Source: DAOMOD01 sp964526035 (GTDB taxonomy: Bacteria; Pseudomonadota; Gammaproteobacteria; Xanthomonadales; BPKI01). From it: DNA of 9,506 nucleotides. Under the pieces are notes generated by a model. It ran no database searches. It was not told where the DNA came from and saw nothing but the letters and a program-made list of their open reading frames with translations. A program made the translations under genes and the position numbers. Below are positions 1 through 6,875 of the stretch, in pieces (within the stretch, counting starts at the first letter, position 1; each line of letters starts with the position of its first letter). The DNA lies in the NCBI GenBank assembly GCA_964526035.1, contig CAZGKE010000137.1:1-9506 (forward strand), in the 5' to 3' direction.

Positions 1-1014
1 GGCTACCGGTTCCTGCGATCGCCGTCCGTGCACCACCTCGATCTCGATCCGTATGCGCTGCGGACGTTCATCGCGGCGTCTCGTGTGCCGAAGCACGAGG
101 CCTACACGCCGCCCTACGACCGGCCGGCGCTCTCGTGCTTTCTCGCGCACACGGCCGCCGTGGTGCACGCGCACCGGCTGGACCGGCTTCGTCGACGGAC
201 CCGCGTGCAGCGGATCGCCCGCCGCAAGTCTGGTTTCGCGGTCGACACGACGGCCGGCGTGCTGACGACGCGCCGTGTGCTGCTGGCGATGGGGGCCGGC
301 GAGCAGTTGCTGTGGCCCGGGTGGACGCAGCCCCTTCGGGAATCCGGCCGCATCCGCCACGCGCTCGACTGGACGGCGCCGCGCCCGCCCGCGCACGGCT
401 CGCTGGCCGTGATTGGCGGCGGCATCACGGCCGCGCAGGTGGCCTGCCGCGAGGCGGGGCCGGGCCGGCACGTGCACCTCATACGGCGTCATCCAGCGCG
501 GGTACACCAATTCGACGCACCGCCGGCGTGGCTGGGCGCCAAGGCGATGCAGCCGTTCCTGGAGGTGCGCGACCTGGCCGAGCGGCGACGCTTGATCGCA
601 TCGGCACGGCACCGCGGGTCGATGCCGCCGGAGGTGGCGCAGGAAGTGCGACGATTCGTGCGGCGGGGCCGCCTGACGGAGCACGAAGCGGAGGTCGCCT
701 CAGGGCGCCTGACGGGCGAGGGAGTGTCGCTCGTGTGCGATGACGGCCTGGTCATCGAGGTGTCATCGGTGGTGCTGGCGACGGGCATGGACCCGTCGCG
801 GCCGGGCGGCGCCCTCGTGGACGGGATCATCGCGGACGGCGCACCCGTGGCGCCGTGCGGCTACCCGGTGGTCTCGCCCGGCCTCGAGTGGCGGCCCGGG
901 CTCGTCGTCACGGGATCTCTGGCCGAACTGGAGCTCGGACCTACAGCCCGCAACATCGCGGGCGCGCGCGCGGCCGGCCGTCGACTCGAGGCCGCGGCTT
1001 TTCATCGGAGGTAA
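1..1014 (+). CDS. FAD/NAD(P)-binding oxidoreductase, 5'-truncated by the window edge
   Basis: The frame is open from base 1 with no stop, so the true start is upstream; the GTG at 28 is an internal codon, not a convincing start. About 337 residues are visible. A dinucleotide-binding fold is shown by the glycine-rich turn VIGGGITAAQVA (about 406-441) and by two strand-end motifs, VLLAMGAGE (about 277-303) and VVLATGMDP (about 769-795). The first visible residues (RSPSVHHLDLDPYALRTF) and the two-Rossmann layout resemble the lysine/ornithine N-monooxygenase-like (SidA/IucD/PvdA) or NAD_binding_9 flavoproteins. The FAD-binding N-terminus is outside the window, so the reaction cannot be assigned. 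The stop codon lies inside the spacer between the rpmG ribosome binding site (GGAGG 1007-1011) and the rpmG start at 1017, so the two genes are almost certainly co-transcribed. That pairing hints at a stress or metal-response role rather than central metabolism (inference). Confidence 0.8.
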   Translation, partial: GYRFLRSPSVHHLDLDPYALRTFIAASRVPKHEAYTPPYDRPALSCFLAHTAAVVHAHRLDRLRRRTRVQRIARRKSGFAVDTTAGVLTTRRVLLAMGAGEQLLWPGWTQPLRESGRIRHALDWTAPRPPAHGSLAVIGGGITAAQVACREAGPGRHVHLIRRHPARVHQFDAPPAWLGAKAMQPFLEVRDLAERRRLIASARHRGSMPPEVAQEVRRFVRRGRLTEHEAEVASGRLTGEGVSLVCDDGLVIEVSSVVLATGMDPSRPGGALVDGIIADGAPVAPCGYPVVSPGLEWRPGLVVTGSLAELELGPTARNIAGARAAGRRLEAAAFHRR

Positions 1015-1016
1015 GG

Positions 1017-1172
1017 ATGCCCCGTGTCATCATCAAGCTCCTCTCGACAGCCGGCACCGGCCATTTCTACACGACGACCAAGAACCCGAAGAAGGGTACT
1101 GAGAAGCTGGCGCTGAAGAAGTACGATCCGAAAATCAGGAAGCACGTTCTCTACAAGGAAGCCAAGATCTGA
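1017..1172 (+). CDS. rpmG: 50S ribosomal protein L33, cysteine-free (zinc-independent) form
   Basis: The 51-residue product matches bacterial L33 along its whole length, including TAGTGHFYTTTKNP, the LALKKYDP segment and the C-terminal HVLYKEAKI. L33 is a small protein of the large ribosomal subunit. No cysteine is present, so this is the C-minus form, which does not bind zinc; C-plus forms carry two CxxC pairs. In many bacteria a C-minus paralogue replaces the C-plus protein under zinc limitation and is Zur-controlled. The ATG at 1017 was chosen because GGAGG lies 5 nt upstream and the family starts there. The gene sits 2 nt behind a flavoprotein gene and not beside secE/nusG/tuf, which suggests an accessory copy (inference). 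Its many Lys codons make it less GC-rich than its neighbours, as is usual for L33. It ends 13 nt from the convergent phosphatase gene, leaving no room for a separate terminator. Confidence 0.96.
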   Translation: MPRVIIKLLSTAGTGHFYTTTKNPKKGTEKLALKKYDPKIRKHVLYKEAKI

Positions 1173-1185
1173 CCGTTTCCGGCCG

Positions 1186-2709
1186 CTATGCGGGCACGAC
1201 TTCGGCGGCGGCCGGACTCGACGCTGGCAGTCGACTCGCGGCGGCGGGCGTCATCGCCGGATTGCGGAACTCGATCTCCATCAGCGCCAGCAGGTCGGCG
1301 AAGAGCGCGGTGTTGGGCTTGAGTCCCGCCAGGCGCTCACGGCCCGGGCCGAAGGCCATCAACGGGCAGAGGTCGGCCGTGTGCGTCGTCCCTGTCCAGC
1401 CGACACCCCAGTGGTTGCTCAGCACCTGGCCGAGCACACCGTCGAAGGCCGACAACTGGTGGTTCAGCACGCCGGGCACCCGCGCGGCGACGGCGGCGGC
1501 CACGGTCGAGGCGTCGTCGCGACCGATGCCGGCACCGAGCAGCTCGAGCACGATGGCCCGCACGTCCTCCGCTCGGGGGGGCTGGCCGGCCGGCGCCTGG
1601 ATCGTGAGTAACGCCTTGATTGCCGAGAATGACGCCCGCGCCGAGGCAATGCGCTCGAAGTGTGCCGTCGAATCGAGATAGCTCGGTCCCATGCCGTTCA
1701 AGCCCGGGTTGGCGTTGCCGTGGTCGGTCGTCACCACCACCAGCGTGTCTCCGCGCGGCTCCGAGAACGCCCGGACCTGTGCCACCGCATCGTCGAACGC
1801 CAGCTGATCCCAGAGAATCGCCGCGGCGTCATTGGCGTGCGCGGCGTGGTCGACGCGTCCGCCCTCGACCAGCAGGAGGAACCCCTGAGGATGTCCCGCG
1901 AGCATGGCGAGGGCCGCGGTGGTCATCTCGGCCAGCGTCGGCACGGTCGCTTCGAGTGACGGTGTGCGCGCGCGGTCGATCGAGTACGGCAGGTGGTCCG
2001 CGGCGAATACGCCGAGTGCCCGCCGTTGCCCGGCGGACACGCGGATGTCCGCTCGTGTCGTCCACACGGGGTAGCCCGCGTCGCGGTAGGCGCCGGCCAG
2101 GTCGCGGCCGTCGGTCCGCGAGTCCGCCTCGAAGAACCGCCGGCCGCCACCGAGTAGCACGTCGATGCGGTCCAGGTATTGGGCGGCAATGTCGTCTTCG
2201 GCGTTGCGGTTGGCGGTCGTCGCGGCGAAGCCCGCGGGTGTGGCGTGCGTGATGGTGGTGGTCGTGACCAGGCCCGTGCGGCGGCCGGCATCGCGGGCGA
2301 GCGAGGCGAGGGGGGTGAGCCGCGTGCCGTCCGGAAGCACGTTGATCGCCCCGTTCCGTACGCGCGAGCCACTGCCCCACGCTGAGGCCGCCGCGGCCGA
2401 GTCCGTGACCAGCGACGTGAGGGACTGCATGTCGAACCAGCCGGTGGTGACGTCCTGACGGCTGGCGAGCCGCCACCACTCGGTCCCTGTTCCGCGGATC
2501 TGCCGGGAGAAGGCCTCCGCGAGCGACGGTACGCCGAGGCTCATGCCGTCCGAGACCATCACGATGATGTTCAGCGGGCGCGGACCGGACCCGCGCCTCG
2601 CGGTCCGGACGGGCCGGGCATCCGCGCGGGTCGTCAGGCCGGCCCCGGTGATGCCGCCCGCCACGACCCGCAACCACTGCCGGCGACTGAACGGCCCGCT
2701 CTGGCTCAT
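1186..2709 (-). CDS. alkaline phosphatase, PhoA family, Tat-exported
   Basis: This 507-residue phosphomonoesterase of the alkaline phosphatase superfamily should act outside the cytoplasm to release phosphate. An N-terminal SRRQWLRV followed by a small-residue hydrophobic stretch (about 8-31) is a twin-arginine signal. Catalytic and metal residues are visible: Asp54 in VSDGM, the nucleophile Ser104 in TDSAAA, His156 and Thr158 in THATP, Arg169, Glu283 and Asp288/His289/His292 in VEGGRVDHAAH, Asp330-His331 in TTDHGN, and His444 in GTTHTAD. By alignment to E. coli PhoA, Asp153 and Lys328 are both His here, a pattern known in many non-enteric and animal enzymes. The start is the ATG at 2709; GGGAGGG lies about 8 nt upstream, which is better placed than for the TTG one codon earlier. 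The C-terminus adds an Ala/Pro-rich tail of about 25 residues. Two Zn ions are usual for the family, which fits the metal-related context. Confidence 0.93.
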   Translation of the reverse strand: MSQSGPFSRRQWLRVVAGGITGAGLTTRADARPVRTARRGSGPRPLNIIVMVSDGMSLGVPSLAEAFSRQIRGTGTEWWRLASRQDVTTGWFDMQSLTSLVTDSAAAASAWGSGSRVRNGAINVLPDGTRLTPLASLARDAGRRTGLVTTTTITHATPAGFAATTANRNAEDDIAAQYLDRIDVLLGGGRRFFEADSRTDGRDLAGAYRDAGYPVWTTRADIRVSAGQRRALGVFAADHLPYSIDRARTPSLEATVPTLAEMTTAALAMLAGHPQGFLLLVEGGRVDHAAHANDAAAILWDQLAFDDAVAQVRAFSEPRGDTLVVVTTDHGNANPGLNGMGPSYLDSTAHFERIASARASFSAIKALLTIQAPAGQPPRAEDVRAIVLELLGAGIGRDDASTVAAAVAARVPGVLNHQLSAFDGVLGQVLSNHWGVGWTGTTHTADLCPLMAFGPGRERLAGLKPNTALFADLLALMEIEFRNPAMTPAAASRLPASSPAAAEVVPA

Positions 2710-2714
2710 CAAGC

Positions 2715-2732
2715 GACCCTCCCCGCAGGGTC
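2715..2732 (-). promoter_or_regulatory. hairpin that overlaps the phosphatase ribosome binding site
   Basis: On the - strand GACCCT and AGGGTC form a perfect 6-bp inverted repeat around a GCGGGG loop. The 3' arm and loop contain the GGGGAGGG that serves as the Shine-Dalgarno of the phosphatase gene, whose ATG is at 2709. Folding would hide the ribosome binding site, so it could damp translation unless opened by a ribosome or a ligand. It could also be a chance GC-rich palindrome, since no U-tract follows and a terminator here would make little sense. Confidence 0.35.
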
Positions 2733-2793
2733 AGCGTAGCGAGGGGACCACGGCTCGGCTATCACCCTCGGGCGAGCAGTCTCCACGCCGTGA

Positions 2794-2943
2794 CTACCGG
2801 GCGTTTCCGGCGGTTGACTGGGAAGGCCCGCACTCGGGCGGCGTCGCCGCGGCGCGCCCGTCGATGATGCGCGCAGCGCCGATGCCGATGATGAGGCCGC
2901 AGACGAGCATCAGCACGTTCGTCCAGCGCTCCAGATGATTCAT
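2794..2943 (-). CDS. 49-residue single-pass membrane protein, unknown function
   Basis: The family is not recognised. A 49-codon frame starts at ATG 2943 and ends in TAG. The start is well supported: GGAGGT lies 5 nt upstream, one of the clearest ribosome binding sites in the window, and the frame begins 22 nt after the stop of the DinB-fold lipoprotein gene on the same strand. The product opens with a short polar segment (MNHLERWTN), has one hydrophobic helix at about residues 9-27 (VLMLVCGLIIGIGAARII), then a polar Ala/Pro/Ser-rich tail with one Cys near residue 38. The charge pattern would place the short N-terminus inside or outside with little certainty. The arrangement suggests an operon partner of the lipoprotein and perhaps the phosphatase, possibly a small membrane-anchored accessory protein (inference). 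It is short enough to be missed by standard gene callers. Confidence 0.65.
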   Translation of the reverse strand: MNHLERWTNVLMLVCGLIIGIGAARIIDGRAAATPPECGPSQSTAGNAR

Positions 2944-2965
2944 GCCGCACCTCCGATCCGCATCG

Positions 2966-3556
2966 CTACGGCAGGTCGGCGGCGGCCGACGAGGGCGGCA
3001 CGATGCCGTTCAGCCGGAGGTGAATCGTCAGCTTCCCGTATTCCAGACTGTTGTGCGAGATGTTCGCGAGCAGCGGCCGGATGCGCGCGGTCGGGTCGCG
3101 CTGGCCGATGCCGACAAGGTCGGAGGCGTTCGCGTCGGTGAGATCGCCGTACGCCTGCTCGCAATAGGCGAACGACCGGGCGAGCAGCTCGGTCGCGGAC
3201 GCCTTGTCGGTCCTGCTCAAGTCGAGCGCCTCGGCCTCACGGTCGCTCATCGCGACGGCACAGAAGCCGTACTGCACGGCCGCGATATGGTTGATCAGGT
3301 CGCCGTAGCTCATGATCTCCGGCACCGGCCTGAAGTCGTAGCGGTCCGCGGGCATTCGCCGCGTGGCGTCTTCGATGAACCCGCGGAACATCTCGTGCCT
3401 GGCGCGAATCGCGTCCGCGACGGATTGTCCGGCCTCCGGCGTCGCCGTCGCCACAGGCGCCGGTTCCAGGTCGGGAACCGGTGTCGGCGCGGGCGAGCAG
3501 CCGGCGACCATCCAGAGCGCGAGGCTGGGCACCAGGGCGTGTGCGTGTCGCCGCAT
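2966..3556 (-). CDS. DinB-fold lipoprotein
   Basis: This 196-residue protein has an N-terminal signal ending in VAGC (Cys20), a lipobox for signal peptidase II, then a Pro/Ala-rich linker (about 22-45), so it is probably membrane-anchored outside the cytoplasm. Residues about 45-190 read as a DinB/YfiT-type four-helix bundle: the helix with LINHIAAVQ supplies His90, and the last helix carries SHNSLEYGKLTIHL followed by the typical RLNGIVPPSS ending. Family members use a three-His metal site; here the third position of the usual HxxxHYG motif is Glu172 (HNSLEYG). DinB-like proteins include thiol-dependent transferases and many of unknown role, so no reaction is assigned. GGAGG 6 nt before the ATG supports the start. 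The gene lies 54 nt behind the WD40 gene and 22 nt ahead of the 49-residue membrane protein. Confidence 0.85.
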   Translation of the reverse strand: MRRHAHALVPSLALWMVAGCSPAPTPVPDLEPAPVATATPEAGQSVADAIRARHEMFRGFIEDATRRMPADRYDFRPVPEIMSYGDLINHIAAVQYGFCAVAMSDREAEALDLSRTDKASATELLARSFAYCEQAYGDLTDANASDLVGIGQRDPTARIRPLLANISHNSLEYGKLTIHLRLNGIVPPSSAAADLP

Positions 3557-3610
3557 GTCAGTCCTCCACGGTGTCGCCCGCGCAGGCGCGCAGGCCGTTC
3601 GGGCTTCCCG

Positions 3611-4633
3611 TCAATCTCGGCGCAGCAGCACCACATCGCCGCCCGCGCACCCGATCAGCACGTCCCGGTCGTCGGGCGCCCACGCCAGGTGTGACACCGG
3701 CTGCGAGAGCAGCGTCGCGCCGCGCAGCACACGCTTCGCGCCGGGCTGCCACAGCACCACGCGGCCCTCGTCGCCGCCGGTCGCGAGCAGCGGGCCGTCG
3801 TGCTGGAACGCGACGGCCGTCACGCGGCGCTCGTGCCCCGGCAGGATGATGGGATCGGTGCCAGACGGTCCGCGCCCGCTGCAGTCCCACACGGCCGCCT
3901 CCGGCCCGCCGCCGGTGGCGAGGTACCGGCCGGCACGATCCCACGACAGCTCCCGGATCTTCATCGGGTAGCCGGTCATCTGCAGGTCCTTGCCCGTGTC
4001 GACAATCCAGAAGTGCACCGACGAGTCCTGTTCGCCCGTGGCGATGTACTTGCCGCTCGGGCTCCAGCGCACCGCCAGCGAGCTGCCCTGCCAGGCGAAC
4101 TGGCGCACGGGCTGCGCGTCGGACGGATCGAGGATCGTGATCCCGCCGTAGCTGGCCGCGCACAGACGCTCGCGTCCGGGTTGCCACCGGAGATCGGTGA
4201 CGGTGGCGCGGTGCGTGGGCCACTCGCGCACCAGCGTGCCATCGGCCGTCCACACGCGCACCCCGCGCCCCGCCGCAGCCGCGAGGAACGTGCCGGTCGT
4301 GCTCCACTGCACGCGTTCCACCCACTCGGCGCCCGCCTCGAGTTCGAGATCGAGAGCACCGGTGGCGGCGTTCCAGACGCGCACGTGGCCGTCCTGTCCG
4401 CCCGTGGCGATGCGCGGTGCGGACGGGTGCCAGTCGAGCGAGCTCAAGCCGAACCCGTGCGCGTCGCGACGCCAGCGCAGGTCGCCATCGCGGGACACCA
4501 CGAGCGCCGCGCCCCCGATCAGCCCGGCCGCCGCGGCACGCCCATCCGGCGCCCACGTCACGGCGACGACGTGATCGTCGAACGACGCGCGCCATCGCGC
4601 GGCAAGAGCCGCGGCGCTGTCTAGGCCAGGCAC
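3611..4633 (-). CDS. WD40-repeat beta-propeller protein linked to the COG0523 GTPase
   Basis: The 340-residue product is almost entirely WD40-type units, about eight by eye, each with the pattern hydrophobic-x-W/F-x-P/S-x-G-x-x-hA/IATG-x-x-D/G-x-V-x-hW. The clearest are the units around IATGGQDGHVRVW, YIATGEQDSSVHFW, YLATGGG and LLATGGDEGRVVLW. No signal peptide or membrane helix is present, so it should be cytosolic. WD40 propellers act as protein-binding platforms. The start is a GTG at 4633, which overlaps the end of the GTPase gene by 13 nt; GAGGG lies 9 nt before it and no nearby ATG is available. This overlap implies translational coupling and roughly equal expression, so the simplest reading is that the propeller binds the GTPase or its client (inference). 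From memory, similar WD40 genes sit beside COG0523 genes in other bacteria; this could not be checked here. Confidence 0.9.
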   Translation of the reverse strand: MPGLDSAAALAARWRASFDDHVVAVTWAPDGRAAAAGLIGGAALVVSRDGDLRWRRDAHGFGLSSLDWHPSAPRIATGGQDGHVRVWNAATGALDLELEAGAEWVERVQWSTTGTFLAAAAGRGVRVWTADGTLVREWPTHRATVTDLRWQPGRERLCAASYGGITILDPSDAQPVRQFAWQGSSLAVRWSPSGKYIATGEQDSSVHFWIVDTGKDLQMTGYPMKIRELSWDRAGRYLATGGGPEAAVWDCSGRGPSGTDPIILPGHERRVTAVAFQHDGPLLATGGDEGRVVLWQPGAKRVLRGATLLSQPVSHLAWAPDDRDVLIGCAGGDVVLLRRD

Positions 4634-5976
4634 TGCCGGAAGCCCTCGAGAAGCGCCGCGCGATCCAGATTGCGGCCGATGAAGATCAGCGCGTTGTGCC
4701 GCCGCTCGTCACCCCACGGCCGGTCGAGCCGGCCGTCGAAGAGCATGTGGACGCCCTGGAAGACGAACCGCTCATCGCGCCCCTTCAGGCTGAGCACGCC
4801 CTTCATCCGGAAGATGTCCTGCCCCTGGTTCTGCAGGAGCCCGCCGATCCAGCGGTTGAACTTCTTCACGTCGAGCTCGCCCGGCTCGGTAATTCCGACC
4901 GAGGTGACGTCTTCGTCGTGCTCATGGTCCGGCTTGAAGAGCCGGCCGGCCGCCGGGGCCTGTACGTCGGCGCCCGTCAGGACGCGCGCCGCGAACTCGT
5001 CGGGATGGTGTTCGGTGAAGAGGGCGTACCACCCGGTCTCCGGCACGCGCAGGCGAAACGTCGTGGCGCCACCGGCGAGGTCGAGGCTATAGGGCCGGTC
5101 GCCTGGCACGAGGATCTCGCCGGCGTGGGCCGGGCGCTCGTCGGCCGAAAACGCCAGCACGGCGTCCCTCAGCACGGCCTCGAGGGCGTCGGAGGATCCA
5201 TCGGCCGCCGGGAGCAGCACGCACTGCATCGCCGGGTCGGGGCCCTCCTCGAGCGTCAGCACGTGATCTCCGGCCGTCAGGTGGTAGAGGCCACCCCACT
5301 CGAAGGGGTACTCGGGTTCGAGGAACTGCGGATCCACCTCCAGCGCGCGGTCCAGGTTGAAGCCGCCCTGGTTCAGGATGCGGTCCATCTCCACGACGGC
5401 GTTGGTGGTGCGGTGAATCTTCGCCGCGGCATTCATCGACCGGATGCGCGCTTCGAGTTTCTGCAGGACGGCCGGCTCCACGAGGTCGGTCTTGTTGAGC
5501 AGGATCACGTCGGCAAACGCGATCTGTTCCTTCACCTCGTCCTGCTCGTCGATGTGATCCCAGACGTGCTTCACGTCGACGAGCGTGACGATGGCGTCGA
5601 GCGACAGGCGCTCCTTCATCTCGTCGTCCACGAAGAAGGTCTGCGCGACGGGCCCGGGGTCGGCCATGCCCGTCGTCTCGATCATGATGTGGTCGAACTT
5701 GTCGCGGCGCTTCATCAGCGTGCCGAGGATGCGGATGAGATCCCCCCGGACGGTGCAACAGATGCACCCGTTGTTCATCTCGAAGATCTCTTCCTCGGCG
5801 CCGATCACGAGTTCCTGGTCGACACCGACCTCGCCAAACTCGTTTTCGATGACGGCGATGCGTTTGCCGTGGTTTTCCGTGAGGATGCGGTTGAGCAGCG
5901 TGGTCTTGCCCGACCCCAGGAACCCGGTGAGGACGGTCACGGGCACGCGTGACTCGGTGGATGCGGGTGACGCCAT
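4621..5976 (-). CDS. COG0523/CobW-family GTPase metallochaperone with a long insert
   Basis: This 451-residue G3E GTPase shows Walker A GFLGSGKTT (18-26), the family metal motif GCICC (Cys71, Cys73, Cys74), a G3-type ETTG (100-103) and the guanine motif NKTD (161-164). A CobW C-terminal domain occupies about residues 357-450. COG0523 proteins use GTP to deliver metals such as zinc or cobalt to client proteins. Usual lengths are about 320-400. The excess is a segment of about 125 residues (221-345) between the two domains. It looks all-beta, with FEWGGLYHL, LTLEEGPDP and a WYALFTEHHPDE stretch, followed by HEHDED (351-356), a likely extra metal-binding patch. GGAG overlapping the permease stop precedes the ATG by 8 nt, and the permease gene ends 11 nt upstream. 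No cobalamin genes are in the window, so the zinc subgroup is more likely than true CobW (inference). Confidence 0.93.
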   Translation of the reverse strand: MASPASTESRVPVTVLTGFLGSGKTTLLNRILTENHGKRIAVIENEFGEVGVDQELVIGAEEEIFEMNNGCICCTVRGDLIRILGTLMKRRDKFDHIMIETTGMADPGPVAQTFFVDDEMKERLSLDAIVTLVDVKHVWDHIDEQDEVKEQIAFADVILLNKTDLVEPAVLQKLEARIRSMNAAAKIHRTTNAVVEMDRILNQGGFNLDRALEVDPQFLEPEYPFEWGGLYHLTAGDHVLTLEEGPDPAMQCVLLPAADGSSDALEAVLRDAVLAFSADERPAHAGEILVPGDRPYSLDLAGGATTFRLRVPETGWYALFTEHHPDEFAARVLTGADVQAPAAGRLFKPDHEHDEDVTSVGITEPGELDVKKFNRWIGGLLQNQGQDIFRMKGVLSLKGRDERFVFQGVHMLFDGRLDRPWGDERRHNALIFIGRNLDRAALLEGFRQCLA

Positions 5977-5987
5977 GGGAGCAACTC

Positions 5988-6875
5988 CTACAGGTAGATC
6001 CAGACGTGGTTGATGAGCAGGCCGATACCAGCGGTATAGGCGAAGAACCAGGCCGACAACGCGCCGATCCCGCGCCAGCCGACCAGCGTGCGCAGCACGG
6101 CCCCCTCAGGCAGCGAGGCGACGGTCGTGGCCATCGTGAAGCTGATGAGTGTGCCCATGGCCAGGCCGCTCGCGGCCAGGGGCACGACGAGGCCGGCGAC
6201 GAGCCCGGGCTCGACGTGCAGGGGAAGGCCAATCAGCGCGGCGGCGACCGGCGCCCAGGGCGCCTCTCCGACACGCGCCAGCACGGTGGCCGGGTCGAAG
6301 TGCCAGGCCTGCAGCACTCCCGCCAGACCAGCGCCGATGAAGACCGGCAGGGCCATCGCGCGGACGAGCGCGTGCGTGTCGGCGAGGGCCAGCCGCCAGG
6401 CGGAGCGCCGGAGGCCGGGCGCGGGCAGGAACGCGCCGGTGCAGTGCGCGCACGGCTGCAGCCGCAACCGCTCGGCGAAGCGGCCCGTCACGATCGCGGC
6501 CGTGATGCCCGCGACCATATAGGCGAGTCCGCCTTTCCACCCGAAGGCGACGACCACCGTGACCAGCACCACCTCGTTGACTGCGGGCGCGGCGAACAGG
6601 AACGCCGCGGCCGAACGGTGCGACGCGCCGTGATGCACGAGCGAGGCGTAGATCGCGCCCACGCTGCACGAACACACCGGCGTGACCGCGCCCAGCAGCG
6701 CCCCCGACACCAGGCCGAGGGTGTCTCGTCGTCCCAGCGCGTAGCGGATCCAGCCGTTGCCCAGGGAGTGGCGGACGATTCCCAACACGAGGCTCGTGAG
6801 CACGAGCAGTGCACCAATTTCGAGGATGTGCGCGAACCACTCGCTCCCGAACACCCGGACATCGAACCGCGTCAT
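5988..6875 (-). CDS. DUF318 (YraQ/ArsP-like) integral-membrane permease
   Basis: This 295-residue polytopic membrane protein has about eight hydrophobic segments by eye. The family signature is clear: a TPVCSCSVGAIYASL segment near residue 70, followed by AAAFLFAAPAVNEVVLVTV, and a second, similar half containing SFTMATTVASLPEGAV. A soluble loop between the halves carries CAHC (near residue 150), a possible metal or redox site. The family includes ArsP, which exports organoarsenicals through the CSC-type motif, and many proteins of unknown substrate. In this setting, metal export or import coupled to the GTPase is a reasonable guess but not shown. The ATG at 6875 overlaps the ferredoxin stop as ATGA, and GGGAG lies 7 nt before it, so the long upstream reading frame is not part of the protein. 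The next gene, the GTPase, starts 11 nt downstream. Confidence 0.88.
   Translation of the reverse strand: MTRFDVRVFGSEWFAHILEIGALLVLTSLVLGIVRHSLGNGWIRYALGRRDTLGLVSGALLGAVTPVCSCSVGAIYASLVHHGASHRSAAAFLFAAPAVNEVVLVTVVVAFGWKGGLAYMVAGITAAIVTGRFAERLRLQPCAHCTGAFLPAPGLRRSAWRLALADTHALVRAMALPVFIGAGLAGVLQAWHFDPATVLARVGEAPWAPVAAALIGLPLHVEPGLVAGLVVPLAASGLAMGTLISFTMATTVASLPEGAVLRTLVGWRGIGALSAWFFAYTAGIGLLINHVWIYL

Noticed and set aside
1173..1185. Bidirectional terminator between rpmG and the phosphatase
   Set aside because: Only 13 nt separate the two stops and there is no stem with a T-tract.
4417..5952. A 511-codon open frame on the + strand opposite the GTPase and WD40 genes
   Set aside because: It is the antisense shadow of strongly supported genes in GC-rich DNA; its product is a low-complexity mix without recognisable domains.
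4621..5976. True CobW of cobalamin synthesis
   Set aside because: No cobalamin biosynthesis gene is in the window; the neighbours fit a zinc-type COG0523 better, although the metal is not proven.
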